Of a stretch of 64,000 bases of DNA, positions 54,382 through 64,000 are shown piece by piece (the stretch's first letter is position 1; each line of letters starts with the position of its first letter). Source of the DNA: Aidingimonas lacisalsi (GTDB taxonomy: Bacteria > Pseudomonadota > Gammaproteobacteria > Pseudomonadales > Halomonadaceae). Position numbers and translations under genes: made by a program. Location of the stretch: NCBI RefSeq assembly GCF_008079445.1, contig NZ_VRYH01000005.1, positions 1 through 64,000 on the forward strand, read 5' to 3'. The notes below the pieces were generated by a model. It did no database searches. It worked only from the letters and a program-made list of their open reading frames with translations, and was not told the DNA's origin.

Positions 54382-54607
54382 GAAAGGATCGAAACGACTA
54401 GCAAAAAGACGCAAATCTCTACATGACTGCTATTGCCGAAATGAATGCGTCTGTACTCTGTGACCACAGCCTGACGAAAATTATCCATGAAATTCGAAAG
54501 AATTGTGTCCGGATGCCATAGCTAGGCGCCACTGCCTCGCACGACACACCAATAAAACGCTAAAACAAGCGCTTAGCTAGCAGAATCCGGCAAAAACGTG
54601 AGACAGC

Positions 54608-54637
54608 TTGCTTAACATAAGCCACTGGATTTACTAT
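54608..54637 (+). promoter_or_regulatory. Sigma-70 promoter of tRNA-Gly
   Basis: TTGCTT (54608-54613), 18 bases, TACTAT (54632-54637), ending 12 bases before the tRNA. Confidence 0.6.
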
Positions 54638-54649
54638 AGAAACCGCGTT

Positions 54650-54723
54650 GCGGGTGTAGCTCAATGGTAGAGCAGAAGCTTCCCAAGCTTAAGACGAGGG
54701 TTCGATTCCCTTCACCCGCTCCA
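54650..54723 (+). tRNA. tRNA-Gly (anticodon CCC)
   Basis: A cloverleaf with acceptor GCGGGTG/CACCCGC, D arm GCTC/GAGC, anticodon loop TTCCCAA (CCC), T arm GAGGG-TTCGATT-CCCTT and encoded CCA. It closely resembles E. coli glyU. The outer anticodon-stem pair appears to be a G-A mismatch. Confidence 0.95.
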
Positions 54724-54848
54724 ATCGTCTCTCAACGGTTCTCTACAGTCCTTTCCGTTAAGCCGTAACCCCCTCAACCACGCCGCTTTATCTCTCAACG
54801 GCTTTTCCCAGTCGGGTAGCTCCTATGCGACTCACGCTTTGCGCCGGG

Positions 54849-55247
54849 CTACGCGTCATCAGGAATTCGGGCGATTACCTTGATTTCGAAATCGAAACCA
54901 GCAAGCCAGTTGACACCGACCGCAGTCCAGTTGGGGTAGGGAGCTCGTGGGAATATGTCACGCTTCACGGCCATGATGCTTTCGAACTGACTTTCGGGGT
55001 CCGTGTGGAAGGTCGTCACATCGACGAGGTCCCCGAAGGTGCAGCCGCCAGCAGTGAGCGTCGCCTCCAGGTTCGCGAAAGCTAGCCGAACCTGATCGGT
55101 AAAGTCCGGTTCCGGCGAGCCATCGGAACGGCTGCCGACTTGGCCAGAAACAAACAGCAGATCGCCGGAGCGAATCGCGGCCGAATAGCCATGCTCCTCA
55201 TAGAGAGCATGCCGGTTTGCGGGGAAAACGGCATCGCGTTGCGTCAT
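54849..55247 (-). CDS. ridA: RidA-family protein (YjgF/YER057c/UK114)
   Basis: A 132-residue protein of the RidA family, which deaminates reactive enamine/imine intermediates or has related substrates. LFVSGQVGSRSDGSP, FANLEATLTAGGCTFGDLVD and PYPNWTAVGVNWLAGFDFEI follow the family pattern. AAGGAG is six bases before the ATG. It is transcribed away from a tetR gene across a 171-base region with three palindromes, so it is probably repressed by that TetR protein. It may be a Rid subfamily with another role than housekeeping RidA. Confidence 0.9.
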   Translation of the reverse strand: MTQRDAVFPANRHALYEEHGYSAAIRSGDLLFVSGQVGSRSDGSPEPDFTDQVRLAFANLEATLTAGGCTFGDLVDVTTFHTDPESQFESIMAVKRDIFPRAPYPNWTAVGVNWLAGFDFEIKVIARIPDDA

Positions 55248-55334
55248 ATCATACTCCTTCTAGGGTATCGTTGTCTCGCGCGAAACCGATTTCGCCATCA
55301 GCAGCCGGGACTTCACGAGAGGTGGCGAGATTTG

Positions 55335-55351
55335 ATATACGTAACGTATAT
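55335..55351. promoter_or_regulatory. TetR operator candidate 1
   Basis: ATATACGT-A-ACGTATAT is a perfect 17-base palindrome between ridA and tetR. Its core TACGTAACGTA recurs at 55387-55401 and, with two changes, at 55366-55376. Confidence 0.7.
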
Positions 55352-55365
55352 AAAAATATACAGGG

Positions 55366-55376
55366 TACGCGACGTA
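55366..55376. promoter_or_regulatory. TetR operator candidate, degenerate third site
   Basis: TACGCGACGTA matches the core TACGTAACGTA at 9 of 11 positions and lies between the two perfect palindromes. Confidence 0.4.
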
Positions 55377-55386
55377 TGTCAAATCA

Positions 55387-55401
55387 GATACGTTACGTAT
55401 C
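55387..55401. promoter_or_regulatory. TetR operator candidate 2
   Basis: GATACGT-T-ACGTATC is a perfect 15-base palindrome just before the tetR start (18 bases), sharing the core of site 1. Binding here would block tetR transcription. Confidence 0.7.
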
Positions 55402-55418
55402 CGGAATAAGGGTGAACC

Positions 55419-56045
55419 ATGGCCGCAAAAAGCCGTATCGAAACGATGGAAGAGAATCGTGCCAAATTGACCTCGGCCGCACGCAGGGCGTTTGCCGAAA
55501 AGGGCTTTGCTGCAGCCTCGATGGATGAACTGACGGCGGATGTCGGCCTAACCCGTGGGGCGCTCTATCACAACTTCGGCGACAAGAAGGGGCTACTCGC
55601 CGCCGTTGTCGCCCAGATTGATGGTGAAATGGCCAAACGAGCGCAAGAGGTTGGTGCGGCAACGGAAGACGATTGGGAGGGGCTGCTCGCCGAAGGAGCT
55701 GCCTATATCGAGATGGCACTTGACCCCGAGGTGCAGCGGATCGTGCTGTTAGACGGACCTGCATTCCTCGGCGATCCGTCGCAATGGCCGAGCCAGAATG
55801 CCTGTCTGCAAAGGACGCGACAAGCGGTCACCAGCCTGATCGCCAAAGGTACTCTGAAGCCTATTGACGTCGACGCCATGGCTCACCTTCTCAACGGTGC
55901 GGCGCTGAACGCGGCCTTATGGGTAGCGGCAAGCGAAGAGCCGCGATCGGTTTTGCCAAACGCTATCGAAGCGTTTCGGCACATGGCTTCAGGCCTGTTA
56001 GTGAAACGAACTGACCACCCTGCAGCACCTAGTCGTTCCAGGTGA
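55419..56045 (+). CDS. TetR-family transcriptional regulator
   Basis: A 208-residue regulator. The N-terminal helix-turn-helix covers FAEKGFAAASMDELTADVGL and TRGALYHNFGDKKGLLAAVV (about residues 25-65). The C-terminal ligand domain is all-helical and includes RIVLLDGPAFLGDPSQW. AAGGGTG precedes the ATG. It is divergent from ridA with operator-like palindromes between them, the classical layout of an autorepressed local repressor. The inducer is unknown. Confidence 0.93.
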   Translation: MAAKSRIETMEENRAKLTSAARRAFAEKGFAAASMDELTADVGLTRGALYHNFGDKKGLLAAVVAQIDGEMAKRAQEVGAATEDDWEGLLAEGAAYIEMALDPEVQRIVLLDGPAFLGDPSQWPSQNACLQRTRQAVTSLIAKGTLKPIDVDAMAHLLNGAALNAALWVAASEEPRSVLPNAIEAFRHMASGLLVKRTDHPAAPSRSR

Positions 56046-56310
56046 ACAACTCGAGCTCGACAGCCGCAACGACAGCATTTGGAGAGAACGCATGGGCACG
56101 CAGTGTCCTCGCCGACGCCGAGCCCGGTTCGATAATCGTGTCCTCTGCATGACGCCATTGTCATGTTAGAATCATAGGCGAGTCGGAGTAGTTGGAGGGT
56201 AGCCAATGTTGCGCCCTCTCCAACCTCCATGCCGCATGGATACCGCTTCGCGATCGAGGGCCTAGTGAATGAAACGGCATAGAACGCGAACCGGAATATA
56301 GGCTTCGGTC

Positions 56311-56682
56311 ATGGCACTTTTTCTGCTGGTATTCGCCGTCTGCCTGCTTGTCTTCGGCACAATGATCGGCATTCTATTGGTGTCTCGAACGCCACGCTAC
56401 CGCACAGAACCCGAAGATCTGCTGGCGGTCTTCGACAAGACGCTCAACGGCTATGTCACGGAGACTGAGTGGAACGCCATTGTCGGGTATCCGGTACGTC
56501 ACGACGATTACCTTGAAGGGGTTCGACGACGCGCTCAACAACTCATGAGCGACTACGGGCGACCCTGGCAAGTGTCGCATGGCGGCTCGCTACTATCGCG
56601 AACCGGGCGCCAGGAGCTGGCCATACTGCGCGATCATCTGGCCGCACGCGATGCATTGCGCCAGGATCCGCATCGTTCCTGA
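56311..56682 (+). CDS. Hypothetical protein with N-terminal membrane anchor
   Basis: A 123-residue protein. The first 25 residues are hydrophobic (FLLVFAVCLLVFGTMIGILL), and the remaining about 95 are soluble and charged, containing RYRTEPEDLLAVFDKTLNGY. No lipobox. I do not recognise a family. It stands alone between tetR and araC genes. Confidence 0.65.
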   Translation: MALFLLVFAVCLLVFGTMIGILLVSRTPRYRTEPEDLLAVFDKTLNGYVTETEWNAIVGYPVRHDDYLEGVRRRAQQLMSDYGRPWQVSHGGSLLSRTGRQELAILRDHLAARDALRQDPHRS

Positions 56683-56795
56683 CATCTCCGGAACGGCACA
56701 CAGTCGGGTTATGATATCCTCATACCGGTAGGCGCATACAAGCCCAGCATGGCTATAACGACAATACGCAGACTCACTGGCCGATGAGGTGACGC

Positions 56796-57599
56796 ATGCC
56801 TAGTGCCATCCGCTTGATCCCCCTCGACAATACCACCAAACACCATGCACACGACTTCCATCAGATCGTCATCGGATTGAAAGGTAACGCCGAATTCGAA
56901 ATAGAGGGGTTGGGTGGCTCCATTGCGTCCCTGTCGGGCTGCATCGTCCCGGCCAACCATGTGCATTACTATGAAGGCATCGGTGAGAACCACCAATTGA
57001 TTCTAGACCTGCCGCTGGATGCTCCCGCACTGACGGGCCCAAATCACGAATTGACGCGTTTGTTCGATGCTCCACGCTTCTTCGCCCTCGATGAACCACT
57101 CAAACTGTATATGGACTTTCTGACCCACGAGCTTGCCCAATCCCATGGTCAGTCAGGTCCATCGCAAAGCGTATCGGGCGACATGCTTGCCACGACGTTT
57201 CTGGGTTGTCTGCACACACGTCTGCACCCCCACTTACCGACACGACACTCGCGCCGGCTCGACATCAAGGCACTGGATCGCTTCATTCAGCATCACCTGC
57301 ACAAGCGTCTGACGGTGGCCGACCTGGCTGCCGAAGCCTGCTTGAGTGAAGCGCACTTCAGCGAATGCTTCCGCACACAAACCGGCCTGACGCCCTATCA
57401 GTACCTGCTGCAACAACGACTCGGCTCGGCGCGCTATCTACTGACCACGACTCGCTTACCTATATCCGAAGTCGCGGCCAATACCGGATTTGCCAACCAG
57501 AGCGCGCTATCACATGCCTTTCGACGAACCTATGGGCAACCGCCCAGCGAACTCCGGCGCACCTCGACCGTGTCCAGCCATTCCCTTGCCATACCCTGA
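56796..57599 (+). CDS. AraC-family transcriptional regulator
   Basis: A 267-residue regulator with an N-terminal cupin-like sensing domain (HAHDFHQIVIGLKGNAEFEI near residue 18, then SLSGCIVPANHVHYYEG). The C-terminal double helix-turn-helix includes TVADLAAEACLSEAHFSECF and SEVAANTGFANQSALSHAFR. GAGGTGA precedes the ATG. It is followed by tRNA-Met; no obvious adjacent target gene on either side, so the regulon is unknown. Confidence 0.92.
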   Translation: MPSAIRLIPLDNTTKHHAHDFHQIVIGLKGNAEFEIEGLGGSIASLSGCIVPANHVHYYEGIGENHQLILDLPLDAPALTGPNHELTRLFDAPRFFALDEPLKLYMDFLTHELAQSHGQSGPSQSVSGDMLATTFLGCLHTRLHPHLPTRHSRRLDIKALDRFIQHHLHKRLTVADLAAEACLSEAHFSECFRTQTGLTPYQYLLQQRLGSARYLLTTTRLPISEVAANTGFANQSALSHAFRRTYGQPPSELRRTSTVSSHSLAIP

Positions 57600-57621
57600 C
57601 AGCGACCGGGTTGCTCTGCGC

Positions 57622-57650
57622 TTGACGCCCTCCATCCTTGGCAGTAGGAT
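57622..57650 (+). promoter_or_regulatory. Sigma-70 promoter of tRNA-Met
   Basis: TTGACG (57622-57627), exactly 17 bases, TAGGAT (57645-57650), ending 11 bases before the tRNA. Confidence 0.7.
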
Positions 57651-57661
57651 GCGCTCCCGTT

Positions 57662-57738
57662 GGCTACGTAGCTCAGTTGGTCAGAGCACATCACTCATAA
57701 TGATGGGGTCCCCTGTTCGAGTCAGGGCGTAGCCACCA
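57662..57738 (+). tRNA. tRNA-Met (elongator, anticodon CAT)
   Basis: Acceptor GGCTACG/CGTAGCC, anticodon stem CATCA/TGATG with loop CTCATAA (CAT), and encoded CCA. It is nearly the E. coli elongator tRNA-Met in the acceptor and anticodon arms, and lacks initiator features. A second copy at 63416-63492 differs at three positions. Confidence 0.94.
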
Positions 57739-57746
57739 GGCTTCTA

Positions 57747-57772
57747 CCCCGCCGGACAACCGGCGGGGTTTG
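57747..57772 (+). terminator. Terminator of tRNA-Met
   Basis: CCCCGCCGG and CCGGCGGGG pair perfectly (9 bp) around ACAA, followed by TTTGT. Confidence 0.85.
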
Positions 57773-57792
57773 TCGTTGGTCCTTGCCGGCGG

Positions 57793-59091
57793 TCATATCA
57801 ACTCGCGGCGATCGACGAAAGCCGTCAGCGCACGCGTCAGATAGTCGACATCGCTTACCCCGGCCGTCTCGCGAATGGAGTGCATCGCCCACTGAGGCAC
57901 CCCCACATCCAATGTCGGGACCCCGACTTCAGTCGCGGTGATCGGGCCGATCGTGCTACCACATCCCATATCGGCACGAGTCACGAAGGTCTGTACCGGC
58001 ACGTCGGTTTCACGACAGAGATCACGAAACAGCGCCGCTGTTGCACTATTGGTAGCGTAACGCTGGTTGGCATTGACCTTGATCACCGGGCCACCATTGA
58101 GTGTCGGTCCGTGCCCTTCATCGTGCTTATCGGCAAAGTTCGGATGCAAGGCATGCGCGTTATCGCACGAAATCATCCGCGATGCCTGGATCAAACGGAT
58201 ATAGCCTTCGTCGCCGGCGTCCCCCAACTGTTCATTGACTCGCTTCAATACATCGCCCAGAAACGGCCCCTGGGCTCCACAGGCACTGGCACTACCGACT
58301 TCCTCGTGATCATTGGCTACCAGCACGGCCCCCTGGCTACCATCACTGTTGAGCAACGCTTCCAGCCCGATGAAACAAGACAAGAGGTTATCTAGCCTGG
58401 CGCTGGCCAGCAGCTCCCGGTCAACGCCGACCAGAGCCGGGGGTTGCACATCATAAAGCGCCAACTCGAAGCCCAGTGCCGTGACATCCTGCAATGGGTG
58501 TTGCTCGCGCACCCACCGTGCGAGCAGATGCTCGAAGTCCTGCTTGCCCCCACCCTGCAACATGACCGGAGACATCTGAGTCTGCGGATTGATGGAGTGA
58601 CCGTCGTTCGCCTCTCGGTCGAGATGAATCGCCAGGCTGGGTATCATGGCAATGGGGTCCCGGACATCGATCAACACCGGGCTGATCTCGCCATCGTCAT
58701 GCCGCACATGCACACGTCCGGCGACACTCAGATCGCGGTCGTACCAAGGCGCCAGCAAGGCGCCGCCGTAGACCTCGACACCAAGCTGTAACCATCCGTG
58801 GGCAGTCTGAGCCGCGTTGGGTTTGAGTCGTAACCCCGGGCTATCGCTATGGGCCCCGATCATTCGCAATGCCGTCAAACGATCCTTCGGTAACTGCATC
58901 GCGACCAGGGAGGAATCATTACGCGTGACAAAGACCCTCTCCCCGGGTGACAGTTGCCAGGAGTCCGTCTCTTCCAGGCGACGAAATCCAGCCTGCTCGA
59001 GACGCCGGGACATGTTTGCCACAGCATGCCAAGGTGTAGGGGAATGCTGCAAAAAGTCGAGCAAAGGTTCCATTGTCTGGTCGTGGGGCAT
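57793..59091 (-). CDS. apeB: M18 family aminopeptidase
   Basis: A 432-residue zinc aminopeptidase of the M18 family. RMIGAHSDSPGLRLKP holds the first metal His/Asp, LVANDHEEVGSAS the catalytic and metal glutamates, and ISCDNAHALHPN the later ligand. GVPTLDVGVPQWAMHSIRET near the end holds the last histidine. It removes N-terminal, often acidic, residues. ATG 59091 has GAGGA five bases upstream; GTG 59127 is in frame but unsupported. Divergent from prc. Confidence 0.93.
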   Translation of the reverse strand: MPHDQTMEPLLDFLQHSPTPWHAVANMSRRLEQAGFRRLEETDSWQLSPGERVFVTRNDSSLVAMQLPKDRLTALRMIGAHSDSPGLRLKPNAAQTAHGWLQLGVEVYGGALLAPWYDRDLSVAGRVHVRHDDGEISPVLIDVRDPIAMIPSLAIHLDREANDGHSINPQTQMSPVMLQGGGKQDFEHLLARWVREQHPLQDVTALGFELALYDVQPPALVGVDRELLASARLDNLLSCFIGLEALLNSDGSQGAVLVANDHEEVGSASACGAQGPFLGDVLKRVNEQLGDAGDEGYIRLIQASRMISCDNAHALHPNFADKHDEGHGPTLNGGPVIKVNANQRYATNSATAALFRDLCRETDVPVQTFVTRADMGCGSTIGPITATEVGVPTLDVGVPQWAMHSIRETAGVSDVDYLTRALTAFVDRRELI

Positions 59092-59218
59092 AAGTTCCTC
59101 ATCGATGGGGTCTGTGTCTTGCGACACAGGCTGCTACAATGCGAGCTCGGCAGGCGCAACTCGCACACCGAACCGCGGGTCTAGGGAAGAAAGTGTACAT
59201 GAATTCGGGAGAGCTTCG

Positions 59219-61303
59219 ATGAGCCTGAGTGCAGCCAAACGGACGGCCAGCATCATCTTTCTGATGCTGCCATTCAGCATGGCGGTCGCGGAACCGCTTG
59301 AGCCTTCTGAGGAGCAACGTCAGGCCGCAATTGAAGTTGCCGATTCGCTACGCTACGGCCACTACGCCGACGTCAGCCTTGATGACGACTGGTCTCAACA
59401 GGCATTTGACCGTTACCTGAATATTCTGGACTCCCAGCGTGCCTACCTGCTGCGCCGAGATATCGACGCGTTCCAGGATCTGGAAACCGAGATGGACGAC
59501 GCGCTGCTCAGTGGCGAACTCGACCGTGTCTTTGAACTGTATGCACGCTTTCAGGAGCGTCAGGAAGACCGGTTGAACTGGATTCTCGACGAAATCGACC
59601 AAGGTCTCGACTTCAGTTTCGATAGCAACGAGCGCATGGAGCTCGATCGCGAGGATAGCCCCTGGCCCAGGCGCATGGAGGATCTCGATGAATTATGGGA
59701 CAAACGGCTGAAGAATGCCGCCTTGACCTTATCGCTCAACGATCAGGAAGACGACAGCATCGAGGAGAGCCTGCGCCAGCGATACGAGGGCCAGTTGACC
59801 CGCGTGGAGCAGACCAACAGCGAAGATGTTCTCGGCTTCTTCATGGCCGCCGTCAGCGGCAGCATTGACCCTCATACCGAGTACTTGTCTCCCAGTCAGG
59901 GAGAATCCTTCGACATCCAGATGCGCCTGTCATTGGAAGGCATTGGTGCCATGCTGCAAACCGAAAACGAGTATGTGAAGGTCTCCAGCCTCGTTCCCGG
60001 CGGACCGGCCGAAAAGTCCGGCAAACTCGAGCCGGCGGATCGCATCGTGGCCGTGGGGCAGGAAGACAGCGACGAAATGGTCAATGTCATCGGCATGCGA
60101 CTCGATGACGTCGTGGAATTGATCCGGGGGCCCAAGGGGTCGGTCGTCAAGCTGGAAATCGTCCCTGCCCAAGCCGTCGATATCACCCGGACGGAAACGA
60201 TCGAAATCACCCGCGATACCGTCAATCTGGAAGACCAAGCCGCCAATAGCGAAGTCGTCGAGGTAGAGCGAGACGGGGAAACTCAACAGATCGGTATCAT
60301 CGAGATCCCCAATTTCTACGTGGACTTCGATGCCTGGCAAGCCGGCGAGGAAGAGTATCGCAGTACCACCCGAGATGTCGCCAATGAAATCGAGACGCTC
60401 AAGCAGACCGGAGTCGAAGGCATCATTCTCGATCTGCGCAGCAACGGCGGCGGCGCCCTGCAGGAAGCCAATTCCTTGATTGGCCTCTTCATCGATCGCG
60501 GCCCCACAGTTCAGGTTCGCGACGCACGCGGACGTATCAGTCTCTACGGCGATACCGAACAGGGTGTCATGTACGAAGGCCCCCTCGGCGTAATGGTCAA
60601 TCGGTTATCCGCCTCGGCATCGGAAATTTTTGCCGGGGCGATTCAAGATTACGGCCGCGGGCTGGTACTCGGTAGCCGCACCTTCGGCAAGGGTACGGTC
60701 CAGACCATGAACGAACTCAGCCATGGTGAAATCAAACTGACCCGTGCCAAGTTCTATCGCATCTCCGGTGAGAGCACACAACACCGTGGCGTGGAACCCG
60801 ACATTGCCTACCCGAGCCTGATCGACCCGGACGAGATTGGCGAAAGCAGTCTCGACAACGCCCTGGAATGGGACACGGTACGCGAAGTGCAGTACCGACT
60901 CTATGGTACGCCAGAAGAGTATCTCGATGAGCTCGAGGCTCGCCATGACGAGCGGATCGCCAACGACCCCAACTTCGTTTACCTGCAGCGTCAAGCGGAA
61001 CTCGCCAAGCGTCTGCGTGAACAACATACCAGTGTCAGCCTCAACCGCGAACAGCGACAGCGAGAGATGGAAGCGCAGGAACGCGAGCAGCTTTCACTGG
61101 AAAACCAGCGTCGTCAGGCTCTCGGCATGGAAACGATCGACGACTGGGGGGAAGCCCGCGGCGAGGATAGTAACGATGACACGGAGAGCGAAAACGGCCT
61201 CGATACGGTCGATGGCCCGGACAGTGAACCCATCGACCGAGCCCAGACTCTAGAAAGTGCCGAGATCCTGCTGGACTACGCCCAGTTGTCGCAACAGCCT
61301 TGA
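59219..61303 (+). CDS. prc: Carboxy-terminal (tail-specific) protease
   Basis: A 694-residue periplasmic S41 protease, close to E. coli Prc (682). A signal peptide (SIIFLMLPFSMAVA) is followed by a helical N-terminal region, a PDZ domain (LEGIGAMLQTENEYVKVSSL, then GGPAEKSGKLEPADRI), and the catalytic part with the serine in LSASASEIFAGA and the lysine in GSRTFGKGTVQT. It degrades proteins with nonpolar C-termini and trims peptidoglycan hydrolases. GGGAGAG precedes ATG 59219. The C-terminal 60 residues are very acidic. Confidence 0.95.
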   Translation: MSLSAAKRTASIIFLMLPFSMAVAEPLEPSEEQRQAAIEVADSLRYGHYADVSLDDDWSQQAFDRYLNILDSQRAYLLRRDIDAFQDLETEMDDALLSGELDRVFELYARFQERQEDRLNWILDEIDQGLDFSFDSNERMELDREDSPWPRRMEDLDELWDKRLKNAALTLSLNDQEDDSIEESLRQRYEGQLTRVEQTNSEDVLGFFMAAVSGSIDPHTEYLSPSQGESFDIQMRLSLEGIGAMLQTENEYVKVSSLVPGGPAEKSGKLEPADRIVAVGQEDSDEMVNVIGMRLDDVVELIRGPKGSVVKLEIVPAQAVDITRTETIEITRDTVNLEDQAANSEVVEVERDGETQQIGIIEIPNFYVDFDAWQAGEEEYRSTTRDVANEIETLKQTGVEGIILDLRSNGGGALQEANSLIGLFIDRGPTVQVRDARGRISLYGDTEQGVMYEGPLGVMVNRLSASASEIFAGAIQDYGRGLVLGSRTFGKGTVQTMNELSHGEIKLTRAKFYRISGESTQHRGVEPDIAYPSLIDPDEIGESSLDNALEWDTVREVQYRLYGTPEEYLDELEARHDERIANDPNFVYLQRQAELAKRLREQHTSVSLNREQRQREMEAQEREQLSLENQRRQALGMETIDDWGEARGEDSNDDTESENGLDTVDGPDSEPIDRAQTLESAEILLDYAQLSQQP

Positions 61304-61351
61304 ACCGAGCTGGAACGGACAAGGCGCCACAATTCAGGACGTGATGCATAA

Positions 61352-63176
<1,825 letters not shown>

Positions 63177-63211
63177 ATAGACGATACGATCTATGGACGG
63201 TGTTTCGGTGT

Positions 63212-63287
63212 TGGCTCCCCGAGCAGGACTCGAACCTGCGACCCAATGATTAACAGTCATTTGCTCTACCAACTGAGCTATCGGGGA
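63212..63287 (-). tRNA. tRNA-Asn (anticodon GTT), copy 2
   Basis: Identical to copy 1 except for one anticodon-stem pair: AATGA/TCATT replaces AGTGA/TCACT, a compensated G-C to A-T change. It is first in transcription order, 21 bases downstream of a strong promoter. Confidence 0.95.
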
Positions 63288-63308
63288 ACATCCCGGAACA
63301 CGCGTGGC

Positions 63309-63336
63309 AGTATACGGATATCGTCTTTCAGGTCAA
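63309..63336 (-). promoter_or_regulatory. Sigma-70 promoter of the tRNA-Asn pair
   Basis: On the minus strand TTGACC (63336-63331), 16 bases, TATACT (63314-63309). Confidence 0.75.
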
Positions 63337-63364
63337 GGGCGAAAATGCCGGAAGCCGTTGAGAC

Positions 63365-63402
63365 GAAAAAAGAAGCGCCCGCTGGGCCAGCCATACGGGC
63401 AC
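63365..63402 (-). terminator. Terminator of the second tRNA-Met
   Basis: On the minus strand GTGCCCG and CGGGCGC pair (one G-U) around a 14-base loop, followed by TTCTTTTTT, 14 bases after the tRNA. Confidence 0.75.
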
Positions 63403-63415
63403 CGCGATATTCCGC

Positions 63416-63492
63416 TGGTGGCTACGCCCTGATTCGAACAGGGGACCCCATCATTATGAGTGATGTGCTCTAACCAGCTGAGCTACGTAGCC
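63416..63492 (-). tRNA. tRNA-Met (elongator, anticodon CAT), second copy
   Basis: Same cloverleaf as 57662-57738, with acceptor GGCTACG/CGTAGCC, loop CTCATAA and encoded CCA. It differs from the first copy by two D-loop bases and one T-loop base. Confidence 0.94.
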
Positions 63493-63578
63493 ATCGCCGC
63501 CTATATCCTTGCCACGTCCGGCGACGGAGGCGAATTATGCACGCGGACCTGCACGAAGGCAAGTCCGCGATGCATCAA

Positions 63579-64000
63579 TTACTCATCAATGCCCAATTCG
63601 GACTTAACGGCCGTGAGACCGTCGTCACCGTCGCGAGTCGTGACACCATCGAGCCACTCGTCGAGAACCTCGGGATTCTCCTGCAGATAGGCACGGGCCG
63701 ATTCACGAGGATCGGCGCTGCCTTCCATGATATCGCCCATCAGCTCGTTTTCCATTTCCAACGTGAACTGCAGGTTATTCAACAGTTCGCCGACATTACC
63801 GCACTCATCGACATAACCGGCACGCGTATTGGTGTAAACAGTCGCGCCACCAAGATTCGGTCCGAAGTAGTCATCGGCTCCTTCGAGATACGCAATGTCG
63901 AAGTTGGTATTCATCGGGTGCGGTTCCCAACCCAGGAAGACGATCCAGTCTTCGCTGCCAGTCTTGGAACGCACTTCTGCCAGCATGCCGGCTTCACTGG
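63579..64000 (-). CDS. Glycine betaine/choline-type ABC substrate-binding protein, C-terminal part (partial)
   Basis: The last about 140 codons of a gene that continues past the right edge. EDWIVFLGWEPHPMNTNFDI, with an aromatic-cage tryptophan, and ATVYTNTRAGYVDECGNVGE are typical of ProX/ChoX-type quaternary-amine binding proteins (OpuAC family). The sequence ends with acidic helices. Such proteins deliver betaine or choline to an ABC transporter for osmoprotection, expected in a halophile. The exact ligand cannot be fixed from this part. Confidence 0.85.
   Translation of the reverse strand, partial: SEAGMLAEVRSKTGSEDWIVFLGWEPHPMNTNFDIAYLEGADDYFGPNLGGATVYTNTRAGYVDECGNVGELLNNLQFTLEMENELMGDIMEGSADPRESARAYLQENPEVLDEWLDGVTTRDGDDGLTAVKSELGIDE

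Larger units (their letters stand above)
54302..54649. other. Intergenic region between the CBS gene and tRNA-Gly
   Basis: About 350 bases. It contains a strong hairpin (54356-54381) near the left end and the tRNA-Gly promoter near the right end. No convincing protein gene was found. Confidence 0.55.

Noticed and set aside
54728-54801. Direct repeat TCTCTCAACGG (54728 and 54791) next to tRNA-Gly, as possible att sites
   Set aside because: Only 11 bases, neither copy matches the tRNA 3' end, and there is no integrase or phage-like gene nearby.
63542-63569. CGCGGAC/GTCCGCG hairpin after the betaine-binding-protein gene as a terminator
   Set aside because: Stem is plausible but no U-run follows on the minus strand; not strong enough to call.

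Overview
The window looks like chromosome of a moderately halophilic gammaproteobacterium, most likely Halomonadaceae (Halomonas/Chromohalobacter type). This is inferred from moderately high GC, acid-rich exported proteins, a betaine-type binding protein at the right edge, and gamma-proteobacterial housekeeping genes. No insertion sequence, prophage, CRISPR array or rRNA was seen.

Region 1 (1-15005, all minus strand) is a catabolic island for hexuronic and aldaric acids. A TRAP transporter (dctPQM) travels with uronate dehydrogenase, galactarolactone isomerase and galactarolactone cycloisomerase. A tripartite tricarboxylate-type (TTT) transporter (tctCBA) travels with galactarate dehydratase (garD) and glucarate dehydratase (gudD). 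Both branches give 5-dehydro-4-deoxyglucarate. KdgD converts this to 2-oxoglutarate semialdehyde, which the aldehyde dehydrogenase cut by the left edge oxidises to 2-oxoglutarate. A FadR-type regulator sits before the dehydrogenase. Each branch is headed by its own kdgD; the two copies are identical over 915 bp. A 12-base motif lies upstream of both, and hairpins separate each binding-protein gene from its small permease gene.

Region 2 (15.3-30.6 kb) holds an AEC permease, gpsA-sixA, a three-gene transhydrogenase operon (pntAA-pntAB-pntB), an isochorismatase-like protein, selO, htpG behind a clear sigma-32 promoter, a YkvA protein, the lytic transglycosylase slt, a TM2/LysE pair, a cold-shock gene with a long leader, and a repeat-bearing acidic lipoprotein.

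Region 3 (30.7-54.3 kb) holds a VOC protein, yegS, a DUF1538/PII-like/CBS cluster (the best candidate for an undescribed system), an MgtC-like protein, pepN, a Mn/Zn-type ABC transporter, an extradiol dioxygenase, hsp20 behind a sigma-32 promoter, GNAT, DUF2797 and DUF1315 proteins, a rhomboid protease, nadK with a PPP phosphatase one base downstream, a DMT exporter, glpD, a Pmp3 peptide and a CBS protein.

Region 4 (54.6-64.0 kb) holds tRNA-Gly(CCC), ridA divergent from a tetR gene with three palindromic operator candidates between them, an AraC regulator, tRNA-Met, an M18 aminopeptidase, prc, ligB running into the first of two tRNA-Asn genes, a second tRNA-Met, and a partial betaine/choline-type binding protein. 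Starts were chosen from Shine-Dalgarno (SD) spacing and family length. Functions are inferred from recognised family motifs; no database search was run.
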